Shown here: positions 1-11,572 of the stretch, piece by piece
How the letters are laid out: every line of letters starts with the position of its first letter
How positions within the stretch are numbered: the stretch's first letter is position 1
DNA from: Distichodus sexfasciatus
Lineage: Eukaryota > Chordata > Actinopteri > Characiformes > Distichodontidae
NCBI GenBank assembly: GCA_032718565.1
Contig: JAVGVS010000298.1
Coordinates: 482,838-546,837 of the forward strand
Reading direction: 5' to 3'
Length of the DNA stretch: 64,000 nt
The notes under the pieces: generated by a model
The model's database searches: none
Seen by the model: only the letters and a program-made list of their open reading frames with translations
Told to the model about the DNA's origin: nothing
Made by a program: the position numbers and the translations under genes

Positions 1-61
1 CCTGGCGCTGTGCGATAGGTGGGGAGTTTTATCACGATACAGTAATATATAGATTCAAGCC

Positions 62-172
62 GCTCTTGTTAGCTGCCCGCTGCTCCTTCACGAATAGTTC
101 AGATGCAGAGGTCGCATTTCGTTGTGGTGTGTTCACAATGACAAATAATCACTCACTTTCACGCTACGTTCT
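62..172 (+). repeat. SINE-like repeat, 3' body fragment
   Basis: This is the body of the tRNA-headed repeat family found several times in the window. It shows the shared blocks CTGCTCCTTCACG, a 'catttcgttgtggtg' stretch and 'gacaaataatcactcac'. The tRNA-like head is missing here. It lies in an intron upstream of the first visible zfyve26 exon. Nothing else is recognisable in 1-299. Confidence 0.6.
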
Positions 173-299
173 TGTTCGTCATCAAATCGATGCATCAGCG
201 TAGATTGATCTGTCCTTACAGCTGTAGTGACAGGCCAGACGGTCCTCATTATTCTCTAGTCTGATCTGATCTGGTCTCTCCTACATTTTCTGTCCACAG

Positions 300-3200
300 C
301 TACATCAGTAAGGTGGACGTGCTGAAGATTCTGGTTAGTGCAAACTATAAATACATTCCCTCGCTGGATGACATTCTGGAGGCGGCAGCAGTGACACGTC
401 TGAGGAACCAGCTACTGGAGGCTGAGTACTACCAGCTCGCTGTGGAGGTTTGTTAAATGTCAGGATTTCTAGTCGCCCGTTCAAGTCCTGGACCGGTAAA
501 GGTACTACTGAGGTACTCTTGAGCAAGGTACCGTTCCCAAGGCGCTGCTCCCACGTCAGCTGGCCACTGCTTCTTCATGGACGGGTCACATTTGGTTGTG
601 GTGCACTGTGTGCTGTGCTGCGTTCACAGTGACAAATAATCACCCATGTCAAAGTTTCACGTTAAGAAGATATCGGTGAAAGAGTCCCGTTGGATTTAGT
701 TTTTTAAAAGAGGCATGAGACCCTCCATACATTCATTAAATCTTTTAAGGGACTTAAAACCATAATACTAATGCAGTAGTCCTGCAGGTCAAACCTTTTC
801 TCTCGTCTCTGTTGCCTTGACATTGCCAGGTGTCGACTAAAAGCGGTCTGGACCCGAGCGGGGCGTGGCACGCCTGGGGGATGGCGTCTCTGAAGGCCGG
901 CTGCTTCAGCACAGCTCGGGAGAAGTTCGCCCGCTGCCTGAAAGCGCCGGTGGATCGGAACCAGCTGAACCTGGGCTCCAGACTGCTTCAGGAGATCGTC
1001 CAGCACCTCGAGTTCACCGTGAGACCCACCACAAGCACGGTAAGAACCACCTCGATTTGGTAACGTTTCAGCCCTTATTAGATTTTATTAGGGTCGGGGA
1101 GTTAATCGAAAATTAACAACCTGTAATCGGTGTAAACCTGTTTGGATTTTTAAAACAATTCTCACACACATTTTACAGAATTATCATTTACGCTTGCAGC
1201 GTTTCTCAGACACTGTTTAACTGTACTGTAATTACTGTAGTTAATTAAGGTTAATTTTAGGGTTAGTTGGAAAATTATTTTAGATATATATACTACAGAT
1301 CGACTGATATTGTTACCAATTATTGCTAGTTTGCAGGGCCGATGACCGATATTTTTGGACAGATAGGCAAAAAAATAAGAAAATCTGTCAAAATTTAGGA
1401 TTTTACAAACACCAAGCTCTACTGAAACTCTCTGCTCTTCTCCTTCTCGAAGCTTCACGCTGCGCTCGTGTGTGAGTGACAACAAGGCGTTAGTGTTGAT
1501 TGGCTACCACTCGTGTGACGTATAGCCAATCAGAGACTGTTGTGGGACAAATAATGAAGCAGCGAGTCAAGAGCAATCGGCACAGAGAGAAGAGACGGCA
1601 GTAGAGACACAGTAGCGCACCTTGTAATGACTTAATATTGGTCAAAATGAAACACTGATACCCATAATCAGCAAAATGCCTAATATTGACCCCCGAAAAT
1701 CGGTCGACCCGTAACACTGTATATAGCACACATTATTTATCACTTTATACCCTTGCAAAGATTATGAAATGTGTGTGTGAGAATGATATTCATTATTCAT
1801 TATCTGTTTTGCATTTTAAAAGCAAACAAAAAAGAGGGTGTCTAGCAATAACGCAACTTTTAAATCTCATTTAAGGAGCCATTTTTACTCATGGGCATTT
1901 GAAATAATATAAAATAGTAATATAACATAATATAGTTTATTATTAAATCAATGAAATCTGATTCTGTTTTACTTTGCGCTTCATTTTTTTGACTCTATAT
2001 TTTTAAAATATTGTAATTGTTGCTGTTACCATTTTTATTTTGCTTATTTCAATCTGATGCAACTTCTTTTGGGAATAAACCTAAATTTTGCTTTTAAAAA
2101 GACTGACTTGAGGAACAAACACACACAGTCTGTGTTTAAATGTGTTTTATAAATAAACCTTGACTCAGATATAAATAGACTTGACTTAAATATCTCCTTA
2201 GTAAAGTGTGTGTTCCCACAGACTACACACGAGGAACACACACAGACACAATGATTTTTAAAGAAAGCTTGATTTGTATATAAATAGACTAGACCCAGAT
2301 ATTTCCTCAGCTCTGTGTGTGTGTGTGTGTGTTCATGTATTTATCGCATTGTGGGGACCTTTTGTCCCCTAAAATCACTTTTATCTGTTTTTTTGGGCTT
2401 TGTGGGGACATTTGAGAGGTCCCCATGAGGAAAAATGACTTTATAGAAAATGTGCTTGTTTTATTTGAGAAACTAAAAGAGGTAAAAGATGTGCTTTTGG
2501 TTACTGAGGTTAAGGTTAGGGTTAGGATTAGATGTAGGTGTAAAATTATCTACTTTAGTCATTATGGGAGTCTATGGAAGGACATCACAAAGATAGTAAT
2601 ACAAGACTGTGCGTGTGTGTTCCTGCAGACTGCAGATGAGGAAGTGCTTACGTCTCTGTCCGAGTTGGAGGACGCTCTGCGCGATGTGGCGGCGCTGGAG
2701 AGCCGGCTGCAGAGGAACGGTCACCAGCAGGAGTGTGTGTATTACCTGCAGACGTACGGCACACACCTGAGCCTCGTCGCCTTCCACCTGCGCCACGACG
2801 GCCTGCGGGAAGCGCTCACACACCTGCTCAACAAGGTGCTCGCTTGAGGGATCATCCGGCTTGTCTGCTTGACATGACAAACAGGATGCTCCGTTTTGTA
2901 ACCCTCATTCATCACTAATATAACCGCAAACGGCAAAGAGCGGGGTCCAAGCAAAAGTTGCGCAGCTGATTCCGTAAGCGTCAAAGAAAGGAGTCAGCGA
3001 AATAGGAGGCAAAATTAGCAAAAACACTCGCAAAACAGTTCTGTTATGACATTAGGACAAGTCTGCAGATTCATGCGACACCTCGCTCTAATCAGCCAGT
3101 CGGCCTAGAAGGAGTTTGCAAAACCCCAAAGTAGAGGTGGGCGATATATCGATTTTATCGATTAATTCGAATTTACAGTTCAGGACGATGTGTTTTTATG

Positions 3201-6200
3201 AAAATCGATTTTATTACTTATTTTACACGCGGGCGCCAAAAGCGGAACTAATGCGACGCATCGTTCTACATGGGTAAATTAGCGCGGCGCACCCAAACCC
3301 TGTAGCAGATTCACAAACAACATGGCAACGACGGGGGAAAACTATGGCATCACATCAGGGCCAAAACTAGAGCGCGCAAAATGGCTTGCTGCAAAAAATT
3401 CGCAGGCGTAAATTTCACAGTCGCGCGCGCAAATGTGACACTCGAGAACACAAATTTAAGAATCGAGTGCACGGTTAAATGTGACCCCTCCCCCCACTCC
3501 ATAATTAGACACTTTTTAGGTGAATAAATATGATTATAATATAAAACACGGAATTCAGAAGAATAAATATGGAAAAACGGAATTCAGGAAAAAAATCAAA
3601 CGGAATTTAGGAAAAAAAAAACGGATTGAATAGGGCCTTATGTATATTGCAAAAGACATGGTGCCCATACATACTGTGGAAAAGCCGGGATTCATTAACA
3701 TGCCAAAAGTTTTGACCCGAAGTACGTGCTTCCAAGCCGCAAATATTTTTCTGAATTTGACTTGCCACAACTGTATAATGAAACACGTCAAAGAATCGGT
3801 AGAGACCTGGAGGAGGAGGTGTCGTATTATTCTGCCACAACTGACGTGGTTTTGACGTGGTTTATTTGCCATCTGTAGTTTGATTTTGAGTAGGGGAGGA
3901 GAAAATCGATTAAAATCGAAAATCGGATTTATTGTGAAAAAATCGGAGATTTTATTTTTAGGCCATATCGCCCAGCTCTACCTCAAAGTTAGCACCAGCC
4001 ACCAAAGCCAATTCCCTGTATGTGAGAATGTACTTCGTCTGTACATTTCGTTCTAATTTATGAGCTGATGTGAGTCGTGTGTGTGTGTGTGTGTGTGTGT
4101 TAGGAGTGTCCAGAGGACGTGTTCCTGGAAGGCGTGTTGCAGCCATGTTTGGAGCGAGGGCGTTTGGGCGTGCTGCAGGCCTTGCTGCAGACGCTGGACC
4201 CCACACTGGAGAGATGGGGACGGTACCTGATGGCAGCGTGCCAACTGCTGCAACGCAAAGGACATTTCCACACACTCTACCAACTCCAGCAGTTCATGAC
4301 GGTACTGAACACACACACACACACACACACACACAAATATCTGTTAGTCTCTTGTGATGTATAGTCGTGGTACAGGAGTTGCATAATTCTGTTACTAAAT
4401 AAGGCAGTTCTTAATTTTAGAAGGCAAAAGGAAATGTTTTTGATCTTAACATTGAGCAAACGATACATAAATTCTTTGCAAATTAAGCAAAAAGAGAGAG
4501 AGAGTGTGAGAGGGGGCTGTAAAGTAAAAAGGAGGAAAAAATGTATCATGCTTAAAAGCGTCTTTTAAAATGACGTCAGAGGATTGTCAATACAAATTTC
4601 TTCTTAAGAATGGCTGGTGAACGAGGCTCACGACTTTTTTCCTGCACACCGTTTTCTGACTGCCCACCTGTCCGTGTTGACGCAGGACCATGTGCGAGCC
4701 GCCATGACGTGTATCCGCTTCTTCACGCACGGCGCAACGTCGTACCTGCAGCTGGGCGAGCGACAGCGGTGGCTGGCCAGGGCCAAGGAACACCTGAAGA
4801 GTTACCTGCAGGAGCAGCAGAGCCGCAGGAAGTCGCCCTCCGTCTCCTTGTCATCGTCGTCATCATCTTCATCTACTTTCAGGAAAAGGATGAGTGCCAG
4901 TGATGTGTCCAGGTAGGCCAGAGCTTTCTTGGACTGATATTTCAGCACTGGGCATTTTACTCTTGTGTTAGTAGCAGACATCTTGTTGCCATGTCAACGC
5001 TAACTATAACTAAAGGACAAGTCTCCGTGGAGTTTAAGATGAATTTTTTGAGACGTGTTTAAAAACGGCTCTCGTAGAACATCGGCTTTCTAAATTTACT
5101 TTTGTATCTTAAGCTGTAATTTTTTAGGGATGATAAATATGTGTCTTTCTTTTATCGTGAAATGGTTTTGCCAATGAAGAGTAGAAGCTCGTCTCAGCAG
5201 TTCCTGTCTGGCCTAGTTGCCACGGTAACGGGGCCAATTACATAATGCTGTTTTGTCAGACACATGAACACCATCGAGCTGCAGCTGGAGGTAACCCGCT
5301 TCCTGCAGCGCTGCGAAAGCTCCTCCCCCTCCAGGTCGTCCATAAGCCCCGCCCCTGCTGGTAACAGCGCCCTGCCCACCCTCTTTGGAGAACGACTTAT
5401 GAAAGTGGACGTGGCCTGTAGGGTGAGCTGGACAACACAGACACACGCACCAACGTAAAAATGAATCATCTTATTACAGGAATATTCAGATGTGTGGGAG
5501 CAGTGTTGTTCTTTTTTTACCCCAAAACTAATAAATATAATAAATAGGGATGCACCAAAATGATTTTTTTTGTTGAAACCGAAAACCGAAAATGAGGAAA
5601 CACTTGGCAGAAAACCGAAACACCGAAAGAAATTATTATACCAATTTTTTGTAATATTGCCGTTATGGCTGGGACTGTGTGCTTACCTCACTCAAGTCAG
5701 GCATTGCAATTGCATAAATTAATATTCATGGTTCAAAGAATAAATCTGTTACAAAACTATGAAAATATTTATTTAGCATTCAAACAATGCACGATATAAA
5801 ATAAAATTTGAAATAAAATATTTTACTTGGCCCCACTCATGAATAGCCTAAAAGCAAGATAGCTGAAATATTATACAATTAAATATCTTCTCTCATAAAA
5901 CAAGTGAATTCAAGTGCATTTTAATATTCTCAACGAAGTGCATTCAGAACAAGTGCTTTAAAAAGTGTTGAAAGATATAACAACATTCTCTGTAGGCCTG
6001 TAACAAAATCGTGTATTATACTGCTTCATACTCTGCATGGCGATCGGGATGTTTTGATTTTATGTGATGAATTAATCCCGACGTTGAGAGTCTTTGTGGG
6101 CGCGCCCCCTCTAGAAATGTCAGCATTGCGCGCTTTACAAACGGCTTTCCGTGTGTCTTTCTTAGATATATTGAAATGCGCCCACACGGCAGACATGTTG

Positions 6201-9023
6201 ACTCTAATCCAGTCTGGCGCACGCAGGTTGCGGTTGTTGCTTGCGTCATCACTGTTTCGGTCGCGAAAAAAAAAATTTCGGTGGCCGAATATTTGGTGCA
6301 TCCCTAATAATAAACATTTGAAATAAAATATAATTAGATAATATTGCTAATAAAAAATGAACAAATTTAGGTGATCTAACAAAATAAGTATTAGGCCTTG
6401 TGTTTACATTATAATTACACTTAATTGTCCATATAAAGCCATAAACAAAATGCACCTTTAGTGTTTAATACAAAAAAAAAATAATTTAATGTTGAGATAA
6501 AAGTGGTATTTTTATAAAATGTCATATACTCAAACCCATCTACAAATTCTAATATTCTACACTATTGTGTTTTTCTTGTTGTGTGTTATAATTCTCTCCT
6601 AAAGTGTTTGTTTGTATCTGTAAGTACAACACCGAAAATACATTTTGGATGTAAAAGCGTAAAAGTGTAATTATTTCTGCAGACACCGCGTTGTGAGCAG
6701 TAACACCGCTAACACATTAATGCAACTGAACGTGTGTGTATGTGTGGGTTTTGCGGATCAACTAACACAAATCAGTGGTTTGTCAGGAAAACTTTGTGAA
6801 CTGCTACTGCCCTATGTAACCTGTGGGTTTTATATATTTGAAATTATACATCAATCACAATACGTCACACAAAGTTTGTGCTGCTGTGTCTCAGTTTGTA
6901 TGCCGATATTAACATCGAGTCTAGACATACCTGAACATATCGCTTCTTTGTGCCTGTGTTAAGCTCTTTGTCAAAAAAACAAAAAAATCTGACATTTTGG
7001 TGTTTAATTTAAAGAAGTTTGAATCAGAAAAAGAGAAGCTATGTTTTATGTTTACCTCTCCCCTCGTGGCTTGCCCAGTTTTGGATTTTCTCTCTCGTCT
7101 CTCCCTCGGCAGGTGATGTTGGGGGGTAAGAACATAGAGGAGGGGTTTGGCATTGCGTATCGGGTCATACAGGTAAAACGACCCACCGCCCTAAATGTCC
7201 TTTCATGTTGTTTCCCAGTTGAACTGGGTTGTTTTTTATTATTTCAGTGCCTGCAGTCGTCATCTTAAAGCTTGCCTTTTATTTAAGAAAACATTGAGGC
7301 CACCGCGGCTGTTCTTTTTCTTTTTTTTCCCTGCTGTATTTTCTCCTGTGCTCCCTGCTTATACCATCCCATCCCATCGTCCCTTCCCTGTTCCCTCCCT
7401 GCATCCCTTTCCTGTTCCCTCTCTGCGTCCCATCCCATCGTCCCTTCCCTGTTCCCTCCCTGCATCCCTTCCCTGTTCCCTCCACGCGTCCCATCCCTGT
7501 TCCCTCCACGCGTCCCTTCCCTGTTCCCTCCCTGCGTCCCTTCCCTGTTCCCTCCACGCGTCCCTTCCCTGTTCCCTCCACGCGTCCCTTCCCTGTTCCC
7601 TCCGCGCGTCCCTTCCCTGTTCCCTCCGCGCGTCCCTTCCCTGTTCCCTCCGCGCGTCCCTTCCCTGTTCCCTCCGCGCGTCCCTTCCCTGTTCCCTCCG
7701 CGCGTCCCTTCCCTGTTCCCTCCACGCGTCCCTTCCCTGTTCCCTCCCTGCGTCCCTTCCCTGTTCCCTCCGCGCGTCCCTTCCCTGTTCCCTCCGCGCG
7801 TCCCTTCCCTGTTCCCTCCGCGCGTCCCTCTCCTGTTCCCTCCGCGCGTCCCTCTCCTTGCTTCCTTACCTACTTCCCCCATGGGTCCCTGCCCTATTCC
7901 CTTCATGCTTCCTTGCCCTATTCCCTCCATACGTTCCTTCTCGGTTCCCTCCCTTCGCCCCTACTTTCTTGTTTCCTCCCTTTTTGATTCCATCGTCTCT
8001 TCCCTCTCTTACTCTCTGCCCTTCGTTCTCTCCCCCTCCTTGTCCAGGATTTTCAGTTGGAGGCGCTGGCGGTGTACGTCCGCGTGGGGCAGCGTTTGAT
8101 GAGGCAGCGTCAGTACCAGGCCGTGCGGCAGCTGCTGAAGTGTGTGGGCGAGTCCGGCACGGCCACCAAAAGCGACTGTGACGCCGTCGTCCTCAACGTC
8201 CTCTCCATCGCAGAGAAGAGTCCCGCCGACGTGAGTCTCCATATTTACTAAATTTCAAACTCTAGTTCCATTTCCCAAGACCTTCGGCGCTGGAGAATTC
8301 CGGTCAAAAGGACACACTTTAGTTAAAGGCCTCTACTTAAAGACTTTATAAAAGATTAATATTTCACACTTAAATGTTTTATGAAGTTATGGCACTCAGA
8401 GGCTTTACTGAGTTATTAAGGTTCTGGGGCTTTTATTATATTGGGTGAAATGCCTTGAACAATGAATGTCGTCTGGTAAATCTGATTATTGATCTGAAGC
8501 AGATCTAATGGTCCTCCTTTTTATCTTGTTATTTTTTCCTATTTTAATTTTTAAAGCATGTTTATTTTAAACTATTTTTTGTAACCAAGCTTATGAGCTG
8601 ATATATCATTTGTCTGTAACTTAAAGTATCTACATCGCTGTCTTGTAATTTTTAACATATCTTCTGTTCTACGTCCAGGCCAAAGAGTTGGAGTCTCTAA
8701 TTTTGCAGATAAAATCAAACGAGAACAAGGTGAAATTTCAACAGACTCTTTTGACTTTCGTCCTTCCCCTATATTTTCTTTTGAAAAGTAATATATAACT
8801 TCACTTTAATGTGTGTTTGTGTTTGTAGATCAAAGCCTATCTGCAGTGCAGTAAGCTCCGAGCAGCGTATCTTTTGGCCGTGAAGCTGGAAGCAGCCAAG
8901 TCCGGGCCCCTGGTGCAGGAGGTTCTGCAGGCCGCCGAGAGCTCGGGAGACTCGGTGATGCAGGACATTTGTCGTCAGTGGCTCTCCGAACACCAGGACC
9001 GGGTGTCACGGCAACACAGGTAG
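300..9023 (+). CDS. zfyve26: Zinc finger FYVE domain-containing protein 26 (spastizin), C-terminal ten coding exons; 5' part outside window
   Basis: Spliced CDS: 300-447, 830-1039, 2629-2835, 4104-4301, 4686-4912, 5260-5422, 7113-7172, 8048-8230, 8679-8729, 8829-9023 (TAG stop 9021-9023). Every junction is AG/GT and the phases agree, giving about 546 residues. This is the C-terminal fifth of a protein of about 2,540 aa in human, which binds PI3P, works with spatacsin and AP-5 in autophagic lysosome reformation, and is mutated in spastic paraplegia SPG15. Blocks I recognise include TRLRNQLLEAEYYQLAVE, DPTLERW, DHVRAAMTCIRFF, LPTLFG, MKVDVAC, VMLGGKNIEEGFGIAYRV and LLKCVGESG. The FYVE finger lies upstream, out of view. 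Oddities are a run of eight Ser in exon 4686-4912 and long repeat-filled introns. The gene is tail to tail with rdh12. Similarity was judged by eye from memory of the family. Confidence 0.95.
470..648 (+). repeat. tRNA-derived SINE copy in zfyve26 intron
   Basis: It begins with a B-box-like GTTCAAGTCC, continues through GGTACTACTGAGGTACTC, and ends in the family body (CACTGCTTCTTCATGG, then 'tgacaaataatcaccc'). It starts about 20 bp after the donor of exon 300-447. Same family as copies near 18.0, 20.0, 29.6, 49.1, 49.8-50.2 and 60.7 kb. Confidence 0.7.
1290..1712. mobile_element. Decayed MITE-like element (family with a second copy near 17.1 kb)
   Basis: The ends are imperfect inverted repeats: AGATCGACTGATATT at the left and a region around AAATCGGTCGACCCG at the right. 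The internal part (acaaacaccaagctc, then CTCTCTGCTCTTC) recurs inverted at about 17080-17225, next to rdh12. There is no intact ORF. The class is uncertain. It lies in a zfyve26 intron. Confidence 0.45.
2335..2615. repeat. Interspersed repeat with GTGGGGAC blocks and a telomere-like run, abutting an exon
   Basis: Two GTGGGGAC blocks are followed by a run of GGTTAGGGTTAGGATTAG type. I recognise the pattern as a dispersed fish repeat. It runs to within about 15 bp of the acceptor of zfyve26 exon 2629-2835. A weaker relative lies at about 52700-53230, before kcnf1. Confidence 0.5.
3132..3980. mobile_element. hAT-type DNA transposon remnant with 8-bp target duplication
   Basis: The terminal inverted repeats are TAGAGGTGGGCGATA and TATCGCCCAGCTCTA. 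The flanks CCCCAAAG (3124-3131) and CCTCAAAG (3981-3988) form an 8-bp target duplication with one mismatch, as expected for hAT. A + strand fragment at 3640-3855 reads AKDMVPIHTVEKPGF, like the N-terminal part of ZBED-type hAT transposases, but is frameshifted and cut short. About 3482-3640 is an inverted fragment of the family seen intact at 55669-56406, so it is nested or recombined. Lies in the intron before exon 4104-4301. Confidence 0.8.
5545..6306. mobile_element. hAT-type element (762 bp) with perfect 8-bp target duplication and BED-finger remnants
   Basis: The inverted ends are TAGGGATGCACCAAA and TTTGGTGCATCCCTA. Both flanks are ATAATAAA (5537-5544 and 6307-6314), a perfect 8-bp target duplication. 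On the - strand, peptide pieces in two frames (SAVWAHFNISKKDTRKAVCK and HHIKSKHPDRHAEYE) look like the halves of a BED zinc finger broken by a frameshift. It is non-autonomous and lies in a zfyve26 intron. Confidence 0.88.
7441..7848. repeat. 24-bp minisatellite, 17 units, in zfyve26 intron
   Basis: Seventeen consecutive 24-bp units carry the blocks CCCTTCCCTGTTCCCTCC and then CGCG, CTGC or ACGCG variants. The + strand is pyrimidine-rich and the - strand G-rich. Irregular copies extend to about 7365 and 7960. It opens long artefactual reading frames on both strands (8-residue periodicity) that are not genes. It ends 200 bp before the acceptor of exon 8048-8230. Confidence 0.92.
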
Positions 9024-9547
9024 CCTCCGCAGCACCCACCCCTCACCACTGCCAGTGGACTCTCAATCCCATCAGCCCCTGGAGGGTTTGGAAGCCTCTT
9101 CCTGCACTCTGATTGGTTTGAGTGGAGGCTTGTTCGTTTCTTGGAAGCGAATCACCAATGTGCCACACGTGATCATGTCGGGTCAAAAACACGGTCAGCA
9201 CACGTGCACACACGTGCACACACCTTCAGTGTTGAAATATCGTGTTGTCTAAACCAGTTCTTCAGATCCACATGGGTTTGTGGAAGAGTGGTACAGAGAA
9301 AACGTAATTGTTTACAGAAAAGTGCATCTTGAGTCAGAATTTTCTAGCACGTCCTAAAATGTAATTCAAAGTAGACCCATCATACACAAGCTTCACCGAA
9401 AATCAAGCTCCAGTCACATGTGATTATGGGATTTAAGGGATTCAGTGCGGAGTTTGACGTCCAGTATTAGTCCCATTTGAGAGGAACGTTCCTCCCAAAG
9501 GTCAGTGTGAACCACTTTCGTTCATTCGTTGCCACATTAGCATTTTT

Positions 9548-10098
9548 GGTACCACTTTACAGTAAGACGCCCCTTAAAAGGTTATAAATGATTTATAATC
9601 AGGTTAAATCGTTAGTAAGGTGTGATAAGTCGTCATACATCAACGCAGGACCGCTGTTTGGCGAGGTCTCGGATCTTGTTAGTGGCTCAGCGTATCTCGT
9701 CTCCTCATCTCAGGCAGAATGTTGAAGTGTCAGTTCATCAGCTGTTTGGTAAATTATTACCATGAAATTACCTTTTCCTTATTATGTGTTTTTGAATTTT
9801 TGGTGAGTTACTAGATGTCAGATATCACTTCTCTGCCTAAACCAACCTTGCTGTCTGAGTCCATCCTGGTGTTTCGTGGCATTTTTATTGTTAAGTCACT
9901 GACATTTATATCTTGCTAAATAGTGAGCTTTGTTATAAAGTGTAAAACACATCTTGCCAAATAGTGAACCTGCTTCAATGTATCACAACTTATCACTGCT
10001 TATTAATGATATAATAAACTGTCCACAACCTTAATAACAACCTGATTATCAATCATTTATAACCCCTAATAAGGGGAGTCTTCATGTAAAGTGGGACC
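9548..10098. mobile_element. Long-TIR MITE downstream of zfyve26
   Basis: The left end starts GGTACCACTTTACAGTAAGA. The right end, read inverted, starts GGTCCCACTTTACATGAAGA. The match continues about 55 bp, through CCCCTTA and TTATAAATGAT to AATCAGG. There is no coding capacity and I could not fix a target duplication. It contains an AATAAA at 10013-10018 that might serve zfyve26, but this is unproven. Confidence 0.7.
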
Positions 10099-10289
10099 GG
10101 TTTTTGGGTGGAGTTTATCTTTGATATCCTACCTCACATAAGCAGGGCTGTTGCTCCTGCCGATTTTTCTTGAATTAGTGTGACTCTGCTAACGTTCTCT
10201 TCTGTCTTTGTCCATACGGATCAACTCAAATCAAGATTCGTAACCGATCCTAATCCACGTATTATTTGTTTTTCACATTAAAACTAATA

Positions 10290-10600
10290 TTGTCAATATT
10301 TGTTTCCGAAACCAAAATGGTACAGTAAATAAGTTGTTTTCAAGTTTCCAGTTTTGCACTCAAATGAAAAAAATTTAAAAACAGAAAATATTCCATTTAA
10401 ATTTTTCGTTGAGAGCAAATGCCGTGACCCAGAAGTGATCACTGCATGTGGACGATCAAAAAATATATACCACTATTTTTTTTCCTGCTCTGTTTGTACT
10501 TCTGTGCTTTTTGTACAGTGTTCTACGTGTAACAGTCACTCTTGATTTTTTTATTTGCACACAATTATTTCAGTTTGTTTTCGGAAACAAATATTGACAA
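10290..10600. repeat. Inverted repeat pair, 22-bp perfect arms
   Basis: 10290-10311 and 10579-10600 are exact reverse complements (TTTCGGAAACAAATATTG and four more bases), separated by 267 bp of AT-rich DNA. Probably a decayed MITE; the family was not recognised. Confidence 0.5.
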
Positions 10601-11572
10601 AGATGTGTTGTGTGTTTTGGTTTTAATGTTAAAACTAATTAATGAATGACGAATTGATTGATCCTGATCAAATATAATCTTCAAAATTAAACAAAAATTG
10701 TATGATGTTGTCCCCTATTTAAAGATGATTCTAGTACTAGTAACTAGTAAATAACTAGTAACTAGATTCTAGTAACTAATACTTTAAGCCGTAATTTTCT
10801 TATTGTGGGTTTGACCACTTTTTATCCACAATCCACGCAGGAGGACAGGGAAACACTACTCAGCATTGAGGTAGAGGTGTGCAACAAGAATGTGGACTAA
10901 AAAGTTGATGCGCTAAGGGAAACTTTATGTTGGTGTCGAGTAGCACATTTATTACCTGTGTAATATTATACTACAGTTAATATTATGTTGCATTTTACAA
11001 GGCACTCTTTAAATATTTTGCTGCAATATCGACTGCTCTAAACAGTAAGACTGTGTGCACTGTTGAAAATGTCCAGTTTGCGTTTCTGTCACTTTATATG
11101 GTATATTTTGTCCTTTTTGTTTGTATTGTTTTTCTTGTATGATGTGAAACCTGTTTTCAACTCCTCTTGTAATTGTGAGCTTCAGCTATGACCCGTTTCC
11201 AGACACAAATGTTGTTTAATCTGGGTTTTCTTGAAAGAATCTCATTCTGAGCGCACTTTAACCTCATACGTGGCCAGGAAATGTCCGTGTCAACGATTGT
11301 GTGTGTTTTTTGGCCACACGCTCGCCTTCAGACACTTAATCAATATGATGGGAAAAATGTAACTAGTAAAGGGACGTAGTTTGCTTTAAAGGCATAATGA
11401 CGAATAATAGAAAATGTGATCTAAAACTACTGTTTACACCGTATATGCACAAAAAATTAAAATCTGAACATGACTGTTACATGGTTTGTAAGTTATTCAT
11501 TAGTCATTGATTTTTGTTGGTGAAGTCTGTTATTGTGTATAAAAGTAGTTTTCAGATATACAGTATGTAAGC

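Noticed and set aside
2510..2545. Interstitial telomeric repeat (GGTTAGGGTTAGG)
   Set aside because: Only about two to three imperfect units, inside a dispersed repeat that normally carries this phrase; not evidence of a chromosome fusion.
2572..2984. - strand frames of 80-102 codons near 2.7 kb
   Set aside because: They are antisense shadows of zfyve26 exon 2629-2835.
7195..8181. 328-codon open frame on + and 215- and 148-codon frames on -
   Set aside because: They are 8-residue repeats (SLPCSLRA-type or GGNREGTR-type) read from the 24-bp minisatellite, open on both strands, and they run into the real zfyve26 exon in the wrong frame.
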